Under the pieces are notes generated by a model, which was given only the letters and a program-made list of their open reading frames with translations, was not told the DNA's origin and searched no databases. Shown here piece by piece: positions 24,801 through 34,934 of a DNA stretch of 64,000 nt (positions within the stretch are counted from its first letter, which is position 1; each line of letters starts with the position of its first letter). The translations under genes were made by a program, and so were the position numbers. Origin of the DNA: Scatophagus argus (lineage: Eukaryota; Chordata; Actinopteri; Scatophagidae); NCBI RefSeq assembly GCF_020382885.2, contig NC_058513.1:7721774-7785773 (forward strand). Reading direction: 5' to 3'.

Positions 24801-25295
24801 AAGCTCGCACAGGAGAAAGCTGCAGAGGAGAGACTACAGCAGGAGATCCAGAAAGCAGACAATGAAATTCTTGAGAGAGAAAGGAAAGAGCAAAATGCAG
24901 TGGAGGCTCAGGAGAGGCTGGCACAGGTTCCTGAGAGAGAAGACGGTGAAGCTTTGAAGAAAGGAGGACGAGACCTCAAAGAGAAAGTTGCTGCTCAGGC
25001 GGACCCCAGAGAAGGTGTGGAAGATGGGGCCGTCAGAGCCGAGGCTCATCTGCAGGGCTCCCACGAGAAGGTCAGGGAGCAGGGAGAGATGGATCTAAGG
25101 CGGAGGCGCAGGGCACTGGGACCTGGAGAGGCTGCAGGGCCTCCAGAGGAGAACAGGAATGTGCCAGGGCTGGAGCCCCTGCTGGACCTGGGGGGCTCAG
25201 ACCTGCATGTTGCCCTGGAGGAGCACCTATTGGCTGGGGCCATGGTGCACTCACGGCAGATTAAACAGGCCTCAAAGGATGAGAGAGCAGACTAA
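8954..25295 (+). CDS. slc38a10: Solute carrier family 38 member 10 (SNAT10-like amino-acid transporter)
   Basis: Coding exons: 8954-9043, 10176-10293, 10738-10783, 10941-11034, 11217-11360, 12833-12957 or 13739-13863, 17494-17596, 17904-18086, 18210-18321, 19589-19695, 19800-19953, 21444-21608, 21694-22149, 22668-22736, 23405-23425, 23837-23977, 24070-25295. All phases join, giving 1117 residues; the human protein is about the same length. The first 400 or so residues are the multi-pass transporter core, starting [20 protein letters not shown] and including [20 protein letters not shown]. The remainder is an acidic, charged cytosolic tail with the conserved block [14 protein letters not shown] and an end rich in RRRR. 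The family moves glutamine, alanine and related amino acids and is mostly reported on internal membranes. Oddities are one GC-AG intron, a duplicated exon pair, a 21-nt microexon and a repeated charged helix. The assignment is near certain. Confidence 0.97.
9800..10001. mobile_element. Short hAT-type nonautonomous element (MITE) in slc38a10 intron 1
   Basis: The ends are imperfect inverted repeats: the left reads CAGGGCTGGGCAA and the complement of the right reads CAGACCTGGGCAT. They are flanked by 8-bp direct repeats matching at 6 of 8 positions (ATGTAAGG at 9792-9799, GTATAAGG at 10002-10009). Terminal repeats of this form with 8-bp target duplications are typical of hAT elements. There is no coding capacity. 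Confidence 0.75.
10784..10940 (+). other. slc38a10: GC-AG intron of slc38a10
   Basis: The upstream exon ends ACGAG and the intron opens GCAAGT, not GTAAGT; it closes with CCCTGCAG. Joining there gives [11 protein letters not shown], which matches the family. The flanking AG and downstream AAGT are the strong donor context usual for the minor GC-AG class. Confidence 0.85.
12833..12957 (+). CDS. slc38a10: Alternative exon 6a of slc38a10 (mutually exclusive candidate)
   Basis: This 125-nt exon has acceptor GCTGTAG|ATA and donor CC|GTAAGT. It encodes [20 protein letters not shown] followed by [20 protein letters not shown] and HP, about residues 165-206. It starts in phase 0 and ends in phase 2, exactly like exon 6b 781 bp downstream. 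By my count 18 of 42 residues are identical to 6b. It keeps the frame open into exon 7 (CC|G CAG gives PQVLPTYDS). It is less like the mammalian sequence I recall than 6b is. Whether it is expressed cannot be told from DNA alone. Confidence 0.85.
13739..13863 (+). CDS. slc38a10: Alternative exon 6b of slc38a10 (conserved form)
   Basis: This 125-nt exon follows a strong C-rich tract ending CCCCTCAG and has donor TC|GTAAGT. It encodes [20 protein letters not shown] followed by [20 protein letters not shown] and QS, then joins exon 7 as SQVLPTYDS, as in mammalian SLC38A10. This is the ancestral-type version of the segment. Including both 6a and 6b would add 125 nt, which is not a multiple of three, and would break the frame. 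Confidence 0.9.
13864..17493 (+). other. slc38a10: Large intron of slc38a10 after exon 6b
   Basis: This is a 3.6-kb intron without exon candidates of its own. It contains a CA/TA microsatellite at about 15892-15930 and a long interspersed-repeat-like segment at 16576-16925. The remaining open frames are low-complexity readings of these repeats. Confidence 0.75.
16576..16925. repeat. Interspersed repeat of perciform type
   Basis: The stretch from tgctatttatccatctgg through the pieces ccacagacctg, gtgagcactttcatatagga and gaactgttcctttaa is one I recognise as a widely repeated noncoding element in percomorph genomes. I cannot name its family. There is no open frame of note. The limits are approximate. 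Confidence 0.5.
18328..18351. repeat. (TG)n tract just after the exon 9 donor of slc38a10
   Basis: TG dinucleotide run beginning 6 bases after the 5' splice site at 18322. Confidence 0.95.
18813..18855. repeat. (AC)n tract in the same slc38a10 intron
   Basis: About 21 uninterrupted AC units, complementary to the (TG)n tract at 18328-18351 in the same intron. Confidence 0.95.
19257..19533. mobile_element. hAT-type MITE in slc38a10 intron 9
   Basis: The left end is CAGTGATTCCCAACC and the complement of the right end is AAGTGATACCCAGCC (12 of 15 positions). The flanking 8-bp direct repeats CTCTACAG (19249-19256) and CACTACAG (19534-19541) match at 7 of 8 positions. The 277-bp element has no coding frame. 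It belongs to the same superfamily as 9800-10001 but has different terminal sequences. Confidence 0.8.
19954..19995 (+). other. slc38a10: Possible read-through end giving a tail-less slc38a10 isoform
   Basis: If the donor after exon 11 is not used, the frame continues [12 protein letters not shown] and stops at 19993-19995. An AATAAA lies at 21098-21103, about 1.1 kb further on and before exon 12. Such a transcript would encode the transporter core almost without its cytosolic tail. This is inferred from frame and signal only. Confidence 0.3.
22246..22555 (-). mobile_element. tRNA-derived SINE in slc38a10 intron 13
   Basis: Read on the minus strand, the element starts GGGGGCAGCCGTGGCCTACA. 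It has an A-box-like TGGCCTACAGG (22533-22543) and a B-box-like GGTTTGATTG (22504-22513), both RNA polymerase III promoter elements, then the common fish body ending in GGGTTAAATGCAGAGAA. It finishes in an A-rich tail (the T-rich 22246-22270 on the plus strand). The target duplication is unclear. Confidence 0.8.
23405..23425 (+). CDS. slc38a10: 21-nt microexon of slc38a10
   Basis: The exon is flanked by TATCACAG and GTATGA. It enters and leaves in phase 1 and adds seven residues, giving VIKKLVA plus the shared glycine or glutamate codon. It is frame-neutral, so it can be skipped without harm. It was found by phase matching between exons at 22736 and 23837; exon use is not proven. Confidence 0.55.
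24498..24824 (+). repeat. slc38a10: Three tandem repeats encoding a charged helix in the slc38a10 tail
   Basis: Units begin at 24498, 24603 and 24714, so they are 105 and 111 nt apart (35 and 37 codons). Each starts EKEVQA followed by K/R, L/V and EKE, and continues with alternating E and K/R with few hydrophobics. This covers about residues 853-961. The pattern predicts a long charged alpha-helix or coiled coil. The human tail as I recall it lacks this block. Confidence 0.8.
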
Positions 25296-26310
25296 CGCAT
25301 ATCAGTCATTGGACAGCAGCACACACTGTACAACTGCAGAAATTTCTAATACTGTGGACTTGTTGCCTTACATTCATTCTTGCCTTCAGAAATATTTTTT
25401 CTCTGTCTATGTGTACTCTGGAAATAACCCAAAGTCTTATTATTGAAGAGCAAAGTATGTAAATATTAATTTATTTTTGTCTTTAGAGGGGAGAATTTTG
25501 AAGAGGTAACTGTTGAAATGTATATAACCCTATGCAAATACCATTCTGTGCTGTGTTTATACAGTACAAACATATTAATATTTGTACTGTATTTGAGTCC
25601 CCTTAGTTCGTTTTCATTTACCAGCCCTGTGGAGTCTGCAGCTCTGTGGAGTCTGTGTTGTCGTCTCCTGTGCAGATGTTGTATTTAAGGTTTTGGTCAG
25701 TTTGTGTTTTTACTTTGCAATGTAAATACTGCAAATCCGTTGTGTGATCAATGTGAGATTTACCACATATTGGATGTAATGCGTGTTCAAGCGCCCTAAT
25801 ATGTCTTTCAGTATACTTTCAGATGAAAGTAACTGAATGCAACCTCATATTGATGCTGCGAGGTATATAGTGTAGCCTTACCATGTGATAAACCATGGAA
25901 AATGACGCAGCTTGATCCATCTGGGTCCATGACTGTAGTTACTAATCATTCCTTCTTCAGCATCGCTTCCTTTTTAATATATCAGTGCCTTCTAAGCCAT
26001 ATGCTGCAGTAATGATATTTTATCTAACTAAAATGCAGCAGTTCCTCTCAGTTTCTGGTCTTTATGCCTCTGCTGGACCTCTTACTACACACATTACAGC
26101 AACTTTGAGAAAGTAAGATGTGTACAATGTGTTACAGACATTGGAAGGAACCATGGAATATGCTTGTAGTCTTTCTTAGTAATTCCTCCATCAGTAGCAC
26201 TTCAACACATGCTGGACCTTTGCTTTGTAAAAGAGGCTATTTTTATGACTATTTTTCTAAGTGCATTGTATTTCTGTACATTTTGCTGACAAGAATAAAT
26301 AAAAATATCT
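25296..26310 (+). other. slc38a10: 3' UTR and poly(A) signal of slc38a10
   Basis: About 1 kb of AT-rich noncoding DNA follows the stop codon. AATAAA at 26294-26299, immediately followed by another AATAAAA-type run, is the best poly(A) signal. Confidence 0.7.
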
Positions 26311-26367
26311 TCATGACATCTGTGGCTGTTGGACTGTTTTCAGACAATAACAACAGATAAGGTGTGT

Positions 26368-26373
26368 TTTATT
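26368..26373 (-). terminator. ndufaf8: Candidate poly(A) signal of ndufaf8
   Basis: TTTATT on the plus strand is AATAAA for the minus-strand gene. It lies about 235 bp beyond the ndufaf8 stop codon and 69 bp from the slc38a10 poly(A) signal. Confidence 0.5.
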
Positions 26374-26606
26374 CGCCTCTGTATATAACAGAATTGCATC
26401 AGTCTTGCATGTTAAAGAACGGAGCAGTGCTACATTTCAACAATGTCATCACAAAATAACAACAAATTTTTGGTTAATATACAATGACCAGAGAAAAAAC
26501 TGCTATGTTATCATCCAGATAAAATTTGGATCTTCTCTCACAGCAATGAACAGCTGACTGTATGATTGAGGTTGGCACCATCTCACACAGCCAGGACAGT
26601 TTCCAT

Positions 26607-27343
26607 TCATTTAGCTTTCTTCTTAGCCTGTAATAAAGAATAAAAACTTTTCAGTGATGACTGTCTATCACCACTACATGAGTCAAAGGAGAGGATGACA
26701 GACTTTGTTACTTACTGCACTTATAAAACAGGTCTTCAGTGCTTCAAATTCCTTGGCACAGAGGTCCTTCTTCAGCTCCTGTCGGCCTGTTGTGGTAGCT
26801 GCCACACACTTCCCATACGCTGCTGCCTAAATGACACATAAGGTGACATACATACAAGGACAACATAGACTTTTAAATATATTGACAAACACTGAATCAA
26901 ATGAAAACATACAGATAACCAGGTGCTAATAGTTCAATAACTGACGTGCTTCTTCAACCTGAGCTCCGCAGTATCGTGGCAGCAGCCCATCAGCCCCATT
27001 AGAAAACAAAATAATGGATGTCTACCTGCAAACCACGTGGATGACTGAGTGATATGTTTCTAGGGAACTGCGTCGTTTACTAGCTATGGCGGTAAACTCC
27101 GCTCTGTAGTCTTGACAACTAGTTCAAGAAACATATCTAGTCGAAATGGACTTTAATGTGAAGTGAACTATTTCTGAGTCTCACACATCCATAGAATTGC
27201 ACAGCAAAATTTCTCTTACTACGCATAACAACAGGCAACATCTCTCCTTTGACAGCGCTTACCTCTCCTGCACACTGTGCAAAAAGTTCGGGGAAAAGTC
27301 TTATTTTCTCTCGGCTGCGAGTCCAGACATTTGACCCAGACAT
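26607..27343 (-). CDS. ndufaf8: NADH dehydrogenase complex I assembly factor 8
   Basis: Three exons on the minus strand: 27263-27343, 26716-26826 and 26607-26627, all joined in phase 0, giving 70 residues (human about 74). The protein starts MSGSNVWTRSREKIRLFPEL and ends CFISAAKKKAK. It has the twin CX9C pattern of small intermembrane-space proteins: CAGEAAAYGKC and CAKEFEALKTC. In human cells NDUFAF8 works with NDUFAF5 in early complex I assembly in mitochondria. Its position between slc38a10 and tepsin is the same as in human 17q25.3 and supports the call. It is head-to-head with tepsin across 413 bp, so a shared promoter is likely. Confidence 0.92.
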
Positions 27344-27756
27344 TGTTGCCGTCCAGGCGTTAAAAAATGTCCTTTAGGTTTTCAAGTCGACTGACGAGCA
27401 AGACTGAGACAGGCCGATAATTCAGAAACCGACACTGCCTCGCAGTTTTTTAAATGCTGTACCACTTTTATAAAGCATTTAAATTACAAATACACACCAA
27501 CCAGCAGATGAAGCACTTCTGTAACTCATGGACAGCGCCATATTGTTGACCCTGTCATCAAGGAAACGTCCTGCGGAATGATGAATGATTCGTTCATCTC
27601 TCTGTCAATCAAAGCGTCTGAGCGCAAGCAGAACACCAATAGACTTTAGGATTGCTACTTGCTGTTCCATGATTGGCCAGCTGTCACCTCGAGCCCCGCC
27701 TTCCCTTCGTACCTCTAGGAGGAAGATGAGTAACCCGCAGCCAGGATTGCTAAATC
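27344..27756. promoter_or_regulatory. Divergent promoter of ndufaf8 and tepsin
   Basis: Only 413 bp separate the two start codons, and the genes point away from each other. The interval has CCAAT-type boxes in both orientations (ACCAATAG near 27635, GATTGGCC near 27671) and several CpGs. No TATA box is placed convincingly. Confidence 0.6.
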
Positions 27757-30700
27757 ATGGCAACATTTATGGAACGATTAGCTTTTCTTCAGAAAGTAAG
27801 TGCTGTTAACAGTCATTACTAGTTGTGAAAACTATTAAGGTGATAGGAGCATGACGAATGCGCCGTATATTAACGCGTCTGTTTGAATCTGTTAAGTTCT
27901 GCCATCACTAGCTTGCTAGTAGCATGTTAGCTAATATAGAAGAAGCAAATTTGGTAATTGCATTTCATTCCATGTTGCAACTGACCTGCGAGCTTGTTTT
28001 TGTTTTTGTTTTTTAAGTCTAAATGCAGGAAGCAGACACGTAACACTCGTATAACTGCCTGTTTGTCCATTACTAACCTGCTACTCAGATTCTGGGGACA
28101 TGCCACGTTTGTCTCCATGTCAGTATTTGTTTCAACGTTAATTAAATTGTAAAGTACATGTTGGGCCATAATCAGATGATAATATGTCGATTATACAGTT
28201 CTAAAGGGGTGCAACAGATTCGCTTACTGTCAGCTTTTTTTCCTCATTATCTTTTCTACATACTGAAGGTACCGACTCTGATGAAGGCTACTGCAGATGA
28301 TGAAAACCCCTGTCCGGGCTATCTTTTCCAAGAGATTGGAAGTATCCTTTGGCAGGTTCTGTTATGGTTCAGCCAACAACTGCAACTTTTGAAGATGATA
28401 TACATATGATATGTGGCTCACATGACATACTGATTTAGCTGACAGCTACTGGATTGTTCAAAATATCGTATGTTATCAGGGAAAGAGTGGAACAATCCTT
28501 TAATTAAATTTTAAGCTTATTAAAAGTAAATGTAAGGATATTACTGTGAATATTATGGTTATTAATTGCTCAATGATATGTCGCATAGCGATATATATAT
28601 ACATCATATACGTCATATATATACATACATACACACACACACAAAGGAATTACTAATTGTAACCCAGCATCCTGAGTTTGTTATGCCATGGTAAGATCCT
28701 TAATAATTGTCAAACTGTAGAAATCTCCCATGAATCTTCAGGTTGTGGTCAGTGTTTGTTGGAGTACCTTCTGGAGAGGCTGCAGGTGGAGTCCTGCCAT
28801 GTCAAACTCAAAGTAAGAATGGTGTTATTATCCAAGTTTCTGTTTGCAGTGTGAAACTGTGTCATGTAGGCATAATGTTTGAAGTGTTGGTCATTTCCCC
28901 TGTTCTTTCTGGGAGTAACTCAGGGTTCTGTTCTCGCTTCTGGTGTTTCAGGTACTGAAGATCTTTGTCCACCTTTGTGGTCATGGTTCAAACCACTTCC
29001 TCACAGAACTTCGAAGGAACTCCACCTTCATCCAGCAAGCGTCAGGTAATAGTTCCTCTAGCTCCATTTAACTGTCTTCACTCTATCGTCACTTGGTCAC
29101 CTGAGTGTTCGCTCACTGTTGGGTGGTTTTCTTTTTTAGTTTATAGCGGCCCTCCTGATCCAATTCATGGCACAGCATTGTACCAGAAAGTGAGAAATAC
29201 AGCGCAGGTGAGATGCAGGTTGTATTTAACCTTCATGTCAATTATATATCTCTGATAGCTTGGAACATATTCAATTTTCACTTTTTGTACTTGCAGGAAG
29301 TAGCCAAGTTGCTTTTCACAGACACAATTTCCACCAAAAGCGGTATCACCCCGCTCAACCTGGTCCCCCCAACAATGGGTGAGTAATAACAAGGACCATA
29401 CTTAACATATATGAGCTAATTATACTTACAGTATTCCAGCTACTCGTAGCTTATGTATTGAAAACAAATCAAAATTGTCTGAACTTACTCCTTAAGGTTC
29501 TTTGAATTTTGTGAATCTCTGAGTACAGGATGTTTTCCATGTCTTTCTGTCCAGGTATGGGCTCAGGAACTTCCCATAGGTCAGGAATGCAGGGCTTTGG
29601 ATACAGTCCAGGGAAGCAGGGGGCAGGTGAGAGTGACACACCTGTACATCCACACACTTCACACAAATTCAGTCACTCTCATCTTCTGTATACATGTCCA
29701 TAACCTTTTGTACCTGTACCTGTGCTCCCTAGCAGGTAGTGACTCATTGCTGGATAAGATCCAGAAAGCTGCGGAGGTAGTGGCCAGTGCTGTCCTTCCT
29801 CCAACTGAACACCAGGGCATCCGTCTCCATGAAAACCATTACCGGGCTGTAGTTGCACCATCTGTGCCCATAGAGGTGGCTGTGCCTGCCTGTGCCTATA
29901 ACCTGCCTGCTCACAGACCAAAAGGTGATACATTGCTGGCATTGCAGAAACGTGAGTTTAGGTTTCTTGACTGCAAGTCTGAATTCTGTTCATTTTGACA
30001 CCTGATACTACCGTGTGTCTTCACCACAGCACTGACCCGGTGGTGCCCAGGGCAGGTAGGAGGGGGCTGGGAAGAGACTGACAGTGGCAACAGCTCCTCT
30101 CACAACTCCTCTCAGGATATCGCTGCCAACAGCAGGGCCTCTGTGGGCAGCAAGTCAGCTGGCACTGGGAGCCAATCGGGGGCCAGCAGAGAGAGCAGTG
30201 CGGACCTATCAGAACGGTGAGTGGCAGTGTTAGCCTAAGTTAAACACAGCCAAACACATATTCTCACTCTCAGCATATCGCTGTCATTATTGACTTGTAA
30301 GTGGTCTGGTGTCCAGGGTGGAAGCCTTGCAGCTGGGGGACTGTGTCCAGGAGATGGCGCTGATCAGCAGATTGACTGAAGGATCCAGAGTTTTCCTGTC
30401 CAGAGAGGAGAGCCAGCGCTTCATTAAAGAGTCAGTATATCTATAGTCAGACCGAGAATAATAGAGCAGTTTGGGCGACCCTTTATAAACTGTGGGCTGT
30501 ATTTGCTGGGATTGACATGGCCTGATTTCCGTCTCGTTTAATCTGTCAGGTGCTCCATTCTTAACTGTGAGGTCGTGCTAGAGTTGCTGTCATGCAAGCT
30601 TCAAGATCCCTCAAGCACTGCTAAAATGGTAACAAGGGTTAGATTTGACTTAAAATCCAGTTCTTTATTATACCATGCAATTCTAATGTGCATTTCTTTG

Positions 30701-31576
30701 TTTTTCTCTGATTCTGCAGCGGGCACTGTGTGCTGTGTCATGCCTCCTGACCTCTGACCTCCTCTCTCTGGAGCAAATGTTTGGAGCCACTCAACGAAGA
30801 CTCCGCCAGCTGAGTGAGGGGCCTCCGGGACCTGTGGCCAACAAGGCCACCAAGGTAAGAGACACAAAGGAAAAGTTACATACAGTGAATTCTGAACTCG
30901 ATTTTTGTCAGAATGAGGATGTATTTTTTTTCCTCTCATCTCCTCTCACCAGATACTGCGCCAATTTGAGGCTCTGATGGTTGGATCGCCACACACTCCC
31001 AGGCAGGACACAGTGAACAGCAGCCATCATGCATTGACTAATCAGCTTCCCACATCTACATTCTCAGACCCTTTACTACCAAACCACTCTCCTGATGGCT
31101 CCAGTCTCAACCATTATCAGCATGATATCTCACACACAAGTGCCACCCCACCACAAAATCACCCATCATCCCCTTCTAGCCTGGCCTGCTCGGGGGAGCC
31201 GAGGAATGATGAGGATGAGGAGAAATGTTCTCCCCTTCAGCAAGAGTTAGCACAAAATCCAGTAGAGCCGGTCAGGACTGCTGAGGTTGAACTGGTTGCT
31301 GAAGAATCAAAGCTGAACACAGACAGGTGCTCTTCCCCTCCCGCTGAGCCCCAGTGTGAGCAGCCCTGTTTGAGCAGACCGTCCCTCTTCAGCGGTATGG
31401 AGCTGGTGACCAGGGGGAGGCCCCGTTGTCAAAGAGAGTCGGACACAAGAGGAAATCCAGTCATGCATAACAGTATCAGCGTCAGTGAAACCAGTGATGA
31501 CACTCCTGCAATCTGCAGTCCAGCTGTGTCCGATAACAGCCAACCAATATCAGCCTTTACATTTCTTAACTTTTGA
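27757..31576 (+). CDS. tepsin: Tepsin, adaptor-related protein complex 4 accessory protein
   Basis: Thirteen exons: 27757-27795, 28269-28341, 28721-28812, 28952-29045, 29140-29207, 29297-29378, 29555-29626, 29736-29951, 30030-30216, 30317-30430, 30550-30628, 30720-30854, 30953-31576. Phases agree and give 624 residues. The N-terminus is an ENTH-like domain (PCPGYLFQEIGKISHE, then VLKIFVHLCGHG). A Ser-rich linker (NSSSHNSSQ) leads to a second helical domain (REESQRFIKECSILNCEVVL) and a disordered tail. Two AP-4 binding motifs are kept: SLFSGMELV (residues 561-569, for the beta subunit) and SAFTFLNF at the very C-terminus (for the epsilon subunit). In mammals tepsin joins AP-4 coats at the trans-Golgi network. 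Exon 8 has a TAGCAG tandem acceptor. Confidence 0.95.
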
Positions 31577-33727
31577 CCAACATTTTACAGCTGGAACTGT
31601 TAAGTGAACTAATGATGTCATCCTGTATATCCCTTCAGAAATCAATTTAATTTTATAAACTAAGATCAAATCAGTGAGGTTATAACTATGTATAGATGAA
31701 TGGTTCACATCATGTTAGGGTTTTCTGTTCTTATCTGTATGATGCCTCCGTAGAAGTTGTATTTAATGAGCAGACTGGGTCAGGAGACAGAAATTTAGGA
31801 CACAACCAGGGTATGAATAAGTGAAATCCACAGTTTGTCTGAGAAACCCTGCCATTGTCACAAGTGAGGCCTGATCTTTAAGCCATGTTGATGTGTGCTG
31901 CTGTTGGCTGAGGTCTAATCTCTCAAAAGTATTTTACCAAGAATGGCTGTCTTGAATTACATGTTATTATTGACAGTTGCTTTATCTCAGGATTCTGTTT
32001 AGCTAACTGAAACAACTCTTAAGCCTCTGCAGCACACCCTAAAACCTCGGAGGGGTAAAATCCCTCAATTTGCAATTTGCACTACACTTGCTTTTCTTAT
32101 TGCCTCATAAACCTACACGAGAGTTGTCTTCCATATTCTTTGGTACTGAGCTATTATGTTATCTGAGTGTCATTTTACAAAATATTTATTATGTCCATCC
32201 TGTATTGATTAAGACATACTTTGAGAGTGGTTTTAGAGTGCATGTCTATAATTAAAACCTGTTTGGAGATCTAATGGAAGAATTCATCATTGAGATATTC
32301 TGTGTGTGTAATCAGTTATGTGTGATAAAACATCTGCAACAGCATAATGCAAAATATCTACAATTTAATGAATGGTTGCACATATAACAAAAAAAAGATT
32401 ACCTTCACTGTCTCACCATTGTTATTGTGATTACATTTTGTACTGTGGTGTTGAGGACTGTGGAATGCAGTACAAACTACTTGCCAAGATGGTATTCCAA
32501 CCTAGTGATGCGTACAATGAACGCGGCTGATGTATTTTGTTTCAGTGAACATGTGCTACGCTGTTGCACACGCTGAAGGACAATAAAACATGCTGTCTTT
32601 TTGCTACAGCACTAATCACTGCATAAACGATTCTTGTTACATTTACACAACAGCAGTGACATGTTGGCAGACATCCCTTTCTGCAGCACTTTATTGTCAC
32701 TTTATGTCAAACGACTGGAAAAATTACATAAAATATGAATCGCTTTCACATCTCATTTTATTTGCAACACAGTGTGCTGGTCATTTTAAACCATGCGTAA
32801 ACAAGTATGGCTGACAGGCTTACAACGCTCCCATAATGTGTAAAATGTTTAAAGAAGTAAACACATAGTTACAAAGTGATTTAGAGTCTTTTGTTGTTTG
32901 AAGCATTGTGCTGAGTATGACACTGCCTGCTCGAACAGGTCTACAATTAACCAGGGTCCATCCTACAGGTTGGATTTTGGTGGTGAGACACATGAGGAAT
33001 CTCTGTTCCATTACCTTGAACCCACTGACCTGCCACACCAAAATCATTAGAGATTCATTTAGATAGTGAAAGCAACTGCAAATACACTATAATTAAATTT
33101 TACCACTTTGGTTAGAGAAAACAAATAAGGCCTAAAACACTATTTTATTGGACTGATTTAATTATGCTCCTTGGGAGTGACCCCATTGGTCTCCATGAAC
33201 TTCCTCTGTGAATGGGATCACTACAACTCCCACTTCGCAGACACAAACGTGACTGACTTAATAAACAGAATGAGGAGTTATTGAGTAAAGTGCTTAGCTT
33301 TATTTAGTTTTGCAAGCACTTTGGATCATCACACTTTTCTTGTGATTAGCACCAATGAAAATGTCCACATATCAACGCACGCATGTAAAGAGAATGATAC
33401 CTCTTTATAAAGTGCACAGGGTGCGTGCACGCACACACACACACGCACGCGCGCGCACACATACACACACACACAGATCAATACTGCACAGAAAACCACA
33501 GTGGCTGGGCCATGGAAAGGTGGATGTGCTTATGGTCTTGACAAATGGTACATGGTGAGGTGGGGATGAGCCTTTATGCCCAAAATCTGTAAACCTCCCC
33601 ACACATCATCCCCTTCCCCCTGACCCAAGTGTGTCACTTGAGGCTTTCGAGGAGGAGCCACCGTGCCTGCAGTGTCAGCACTGATGGGCAAGGGACAAAA
33701 GGTCAGGAGAGGGGTCATAGGTCACGG
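31577..33727. other. Convergent 3' UTRs of tepsin (+) and fam104a (-)
   Basis: No further coding exon is seen. The best tepsin poly(A) signal is AATAAA at 32582-32587, one kilobase past its stop. For fam104a the minus-strand AATAAA at 33299-33304 would give a 3' UTR of about 430 bases. A CA/CG microsatellite lies at 33427-33476, inside that UTR. Confidence 0.6.
33427..33476. repeat. (CA/CG)n microsatellite
   Basis: Mixed CACG and CACA dinucleotide tract with a CGCGCGCG core, an alternating purine-pyrimidine run. Confidence 0.95.
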
Positions 33728-34934
33728 TCATGTCGAGCCTGGACGCCCTCTGGTCTGCAGACTACTGAAGTGCGCTTCCCTCAAGACTCTGTTGATGTAA
33801 TCATAGGAGGTACTGCTGCTGTCACCATGGAAACCATGCTGCAAGGAGCTAGCAGAATCTTCAGGCTTTGGGCTGAGGGACTCCTGGGTGATGCAGTTGT
33901 TCTGGCTATGTATGCACGGCCTGGCACTGACCACTATAGCTCTCTCTGGACTACTGATCCCATTACTGCTGTCACTGCTGGAAGACTGCAAATACAGAAC
34001 AGAGATGGGCTCTGAAGTGTAGTTTTACAGATGGATGCAGAAGCTTTAAATAAAACATTCTAAGCTTTTGTTGATAGTGGTGCATTGCATATGCAATGCT
34101 GAGACGTGTGTATTTATATGCATGGTGCCAACCTTGCTCTATCTACAAACATCGGTGGGATTTACATTACAAACCCAACGACAGAGAATGAAGGCTTTTA
34201 GCTGGAAGATTTATTCTGTCAGCAAAGATGACTTTCGTCACACAATCAGATAAAATCTTGGTAAATCTCTGTCTGTGGATGGTCTAAAGCTGAATATAAA
34301 CAACAAGTCAGTCTCACCTCTGAGTCCAAATCTGACACAAGCAGGCTGGGACCTCGTCCTGACCTCTTGGCCTGAGGACTCAGCTGTTGGTCCTCCTCAC
34401 TGTCACAGCTACGGTGTCGTTTCCTACGTAAATCCGAAATGGTAGGAACAGAGAGTATTGTGAGTGCAGAGGCGCAAGTGGAGTGGACATGAGGAAAAGA
34501 GATAAGTGTGACAGAAATGTTGCAGACAGGGGAGAGAGAGTGAGAGAGATTGGGCAGAGAAAGACAGAGTACGTGAACGAGAGAACATCAAGAGGAACCA
34601 AAAATAGCAACTCACACTCGGGCAGTTACATGATCAGACATGTGGCACTCCCATTATGAGAACGCACTGATTAACATACCTTCACTGGGGACTACAGAGA
34701 CTGAACATAGTGAATATTACATTGATAGTACGTTGACGGAATGAATCGCCAAGGATATTGTAGTGGTAATGATGATGTGCAATGTAATTTAGCACCAATG
34801 TTGTATTACAACAAAGTGAAACAATTATTAAATTTAATACCATGTGTAATATGAAATACATTTAATGATGGGGCAGCAGTAATGACAAAGATGTGCAGAA
34901 ATGGTTATTCTCATTACCTGCTGTCAGTCAGCAT
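33728..34934 (-). CDS. fam104a: FAM104A / VCP nuclear cofactor 1-like protein
   Basis: Three minus-strand coding exons: 34918-34934, 34318-34423 and 33728-33985, giving 126 residues. The protein starts MLTDSRKRHRSCDSEED, continues with a basic segment (QAKRSGRGPS), an acidic LDSE followed by SSSSDSSNGISSPE, and ends in YINRVLREAHFSSLQTRGRP. The last segment is the conserved helix of the FAM104 family, which in human cells binds VCP/p97 and promotes its nuclear import. The start is the only ATG in the first exon that joins in frame, and a CG-rich region without an in-frame ATG lies upstream. It is small, so exon 1 is the least certain part. Confidence 0.88.

Noticed and set aside
24213-24862. 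Serine/phenylalanine-rich frames antisense to the last slc38a10 exon
   Set aside because: Mirror of the GAA/AAG/GAG-rich codons of the charged tail; composition is explained by the sense strand.
28345-28720. First reading of tepsin exon 3 starting at the CAG ending at 28741
   Set aside because: That join loses the family residues KISHES; starting the exon at 28721 after CTGTAG restores GKISHESSGCGQCLLEYL in frame.
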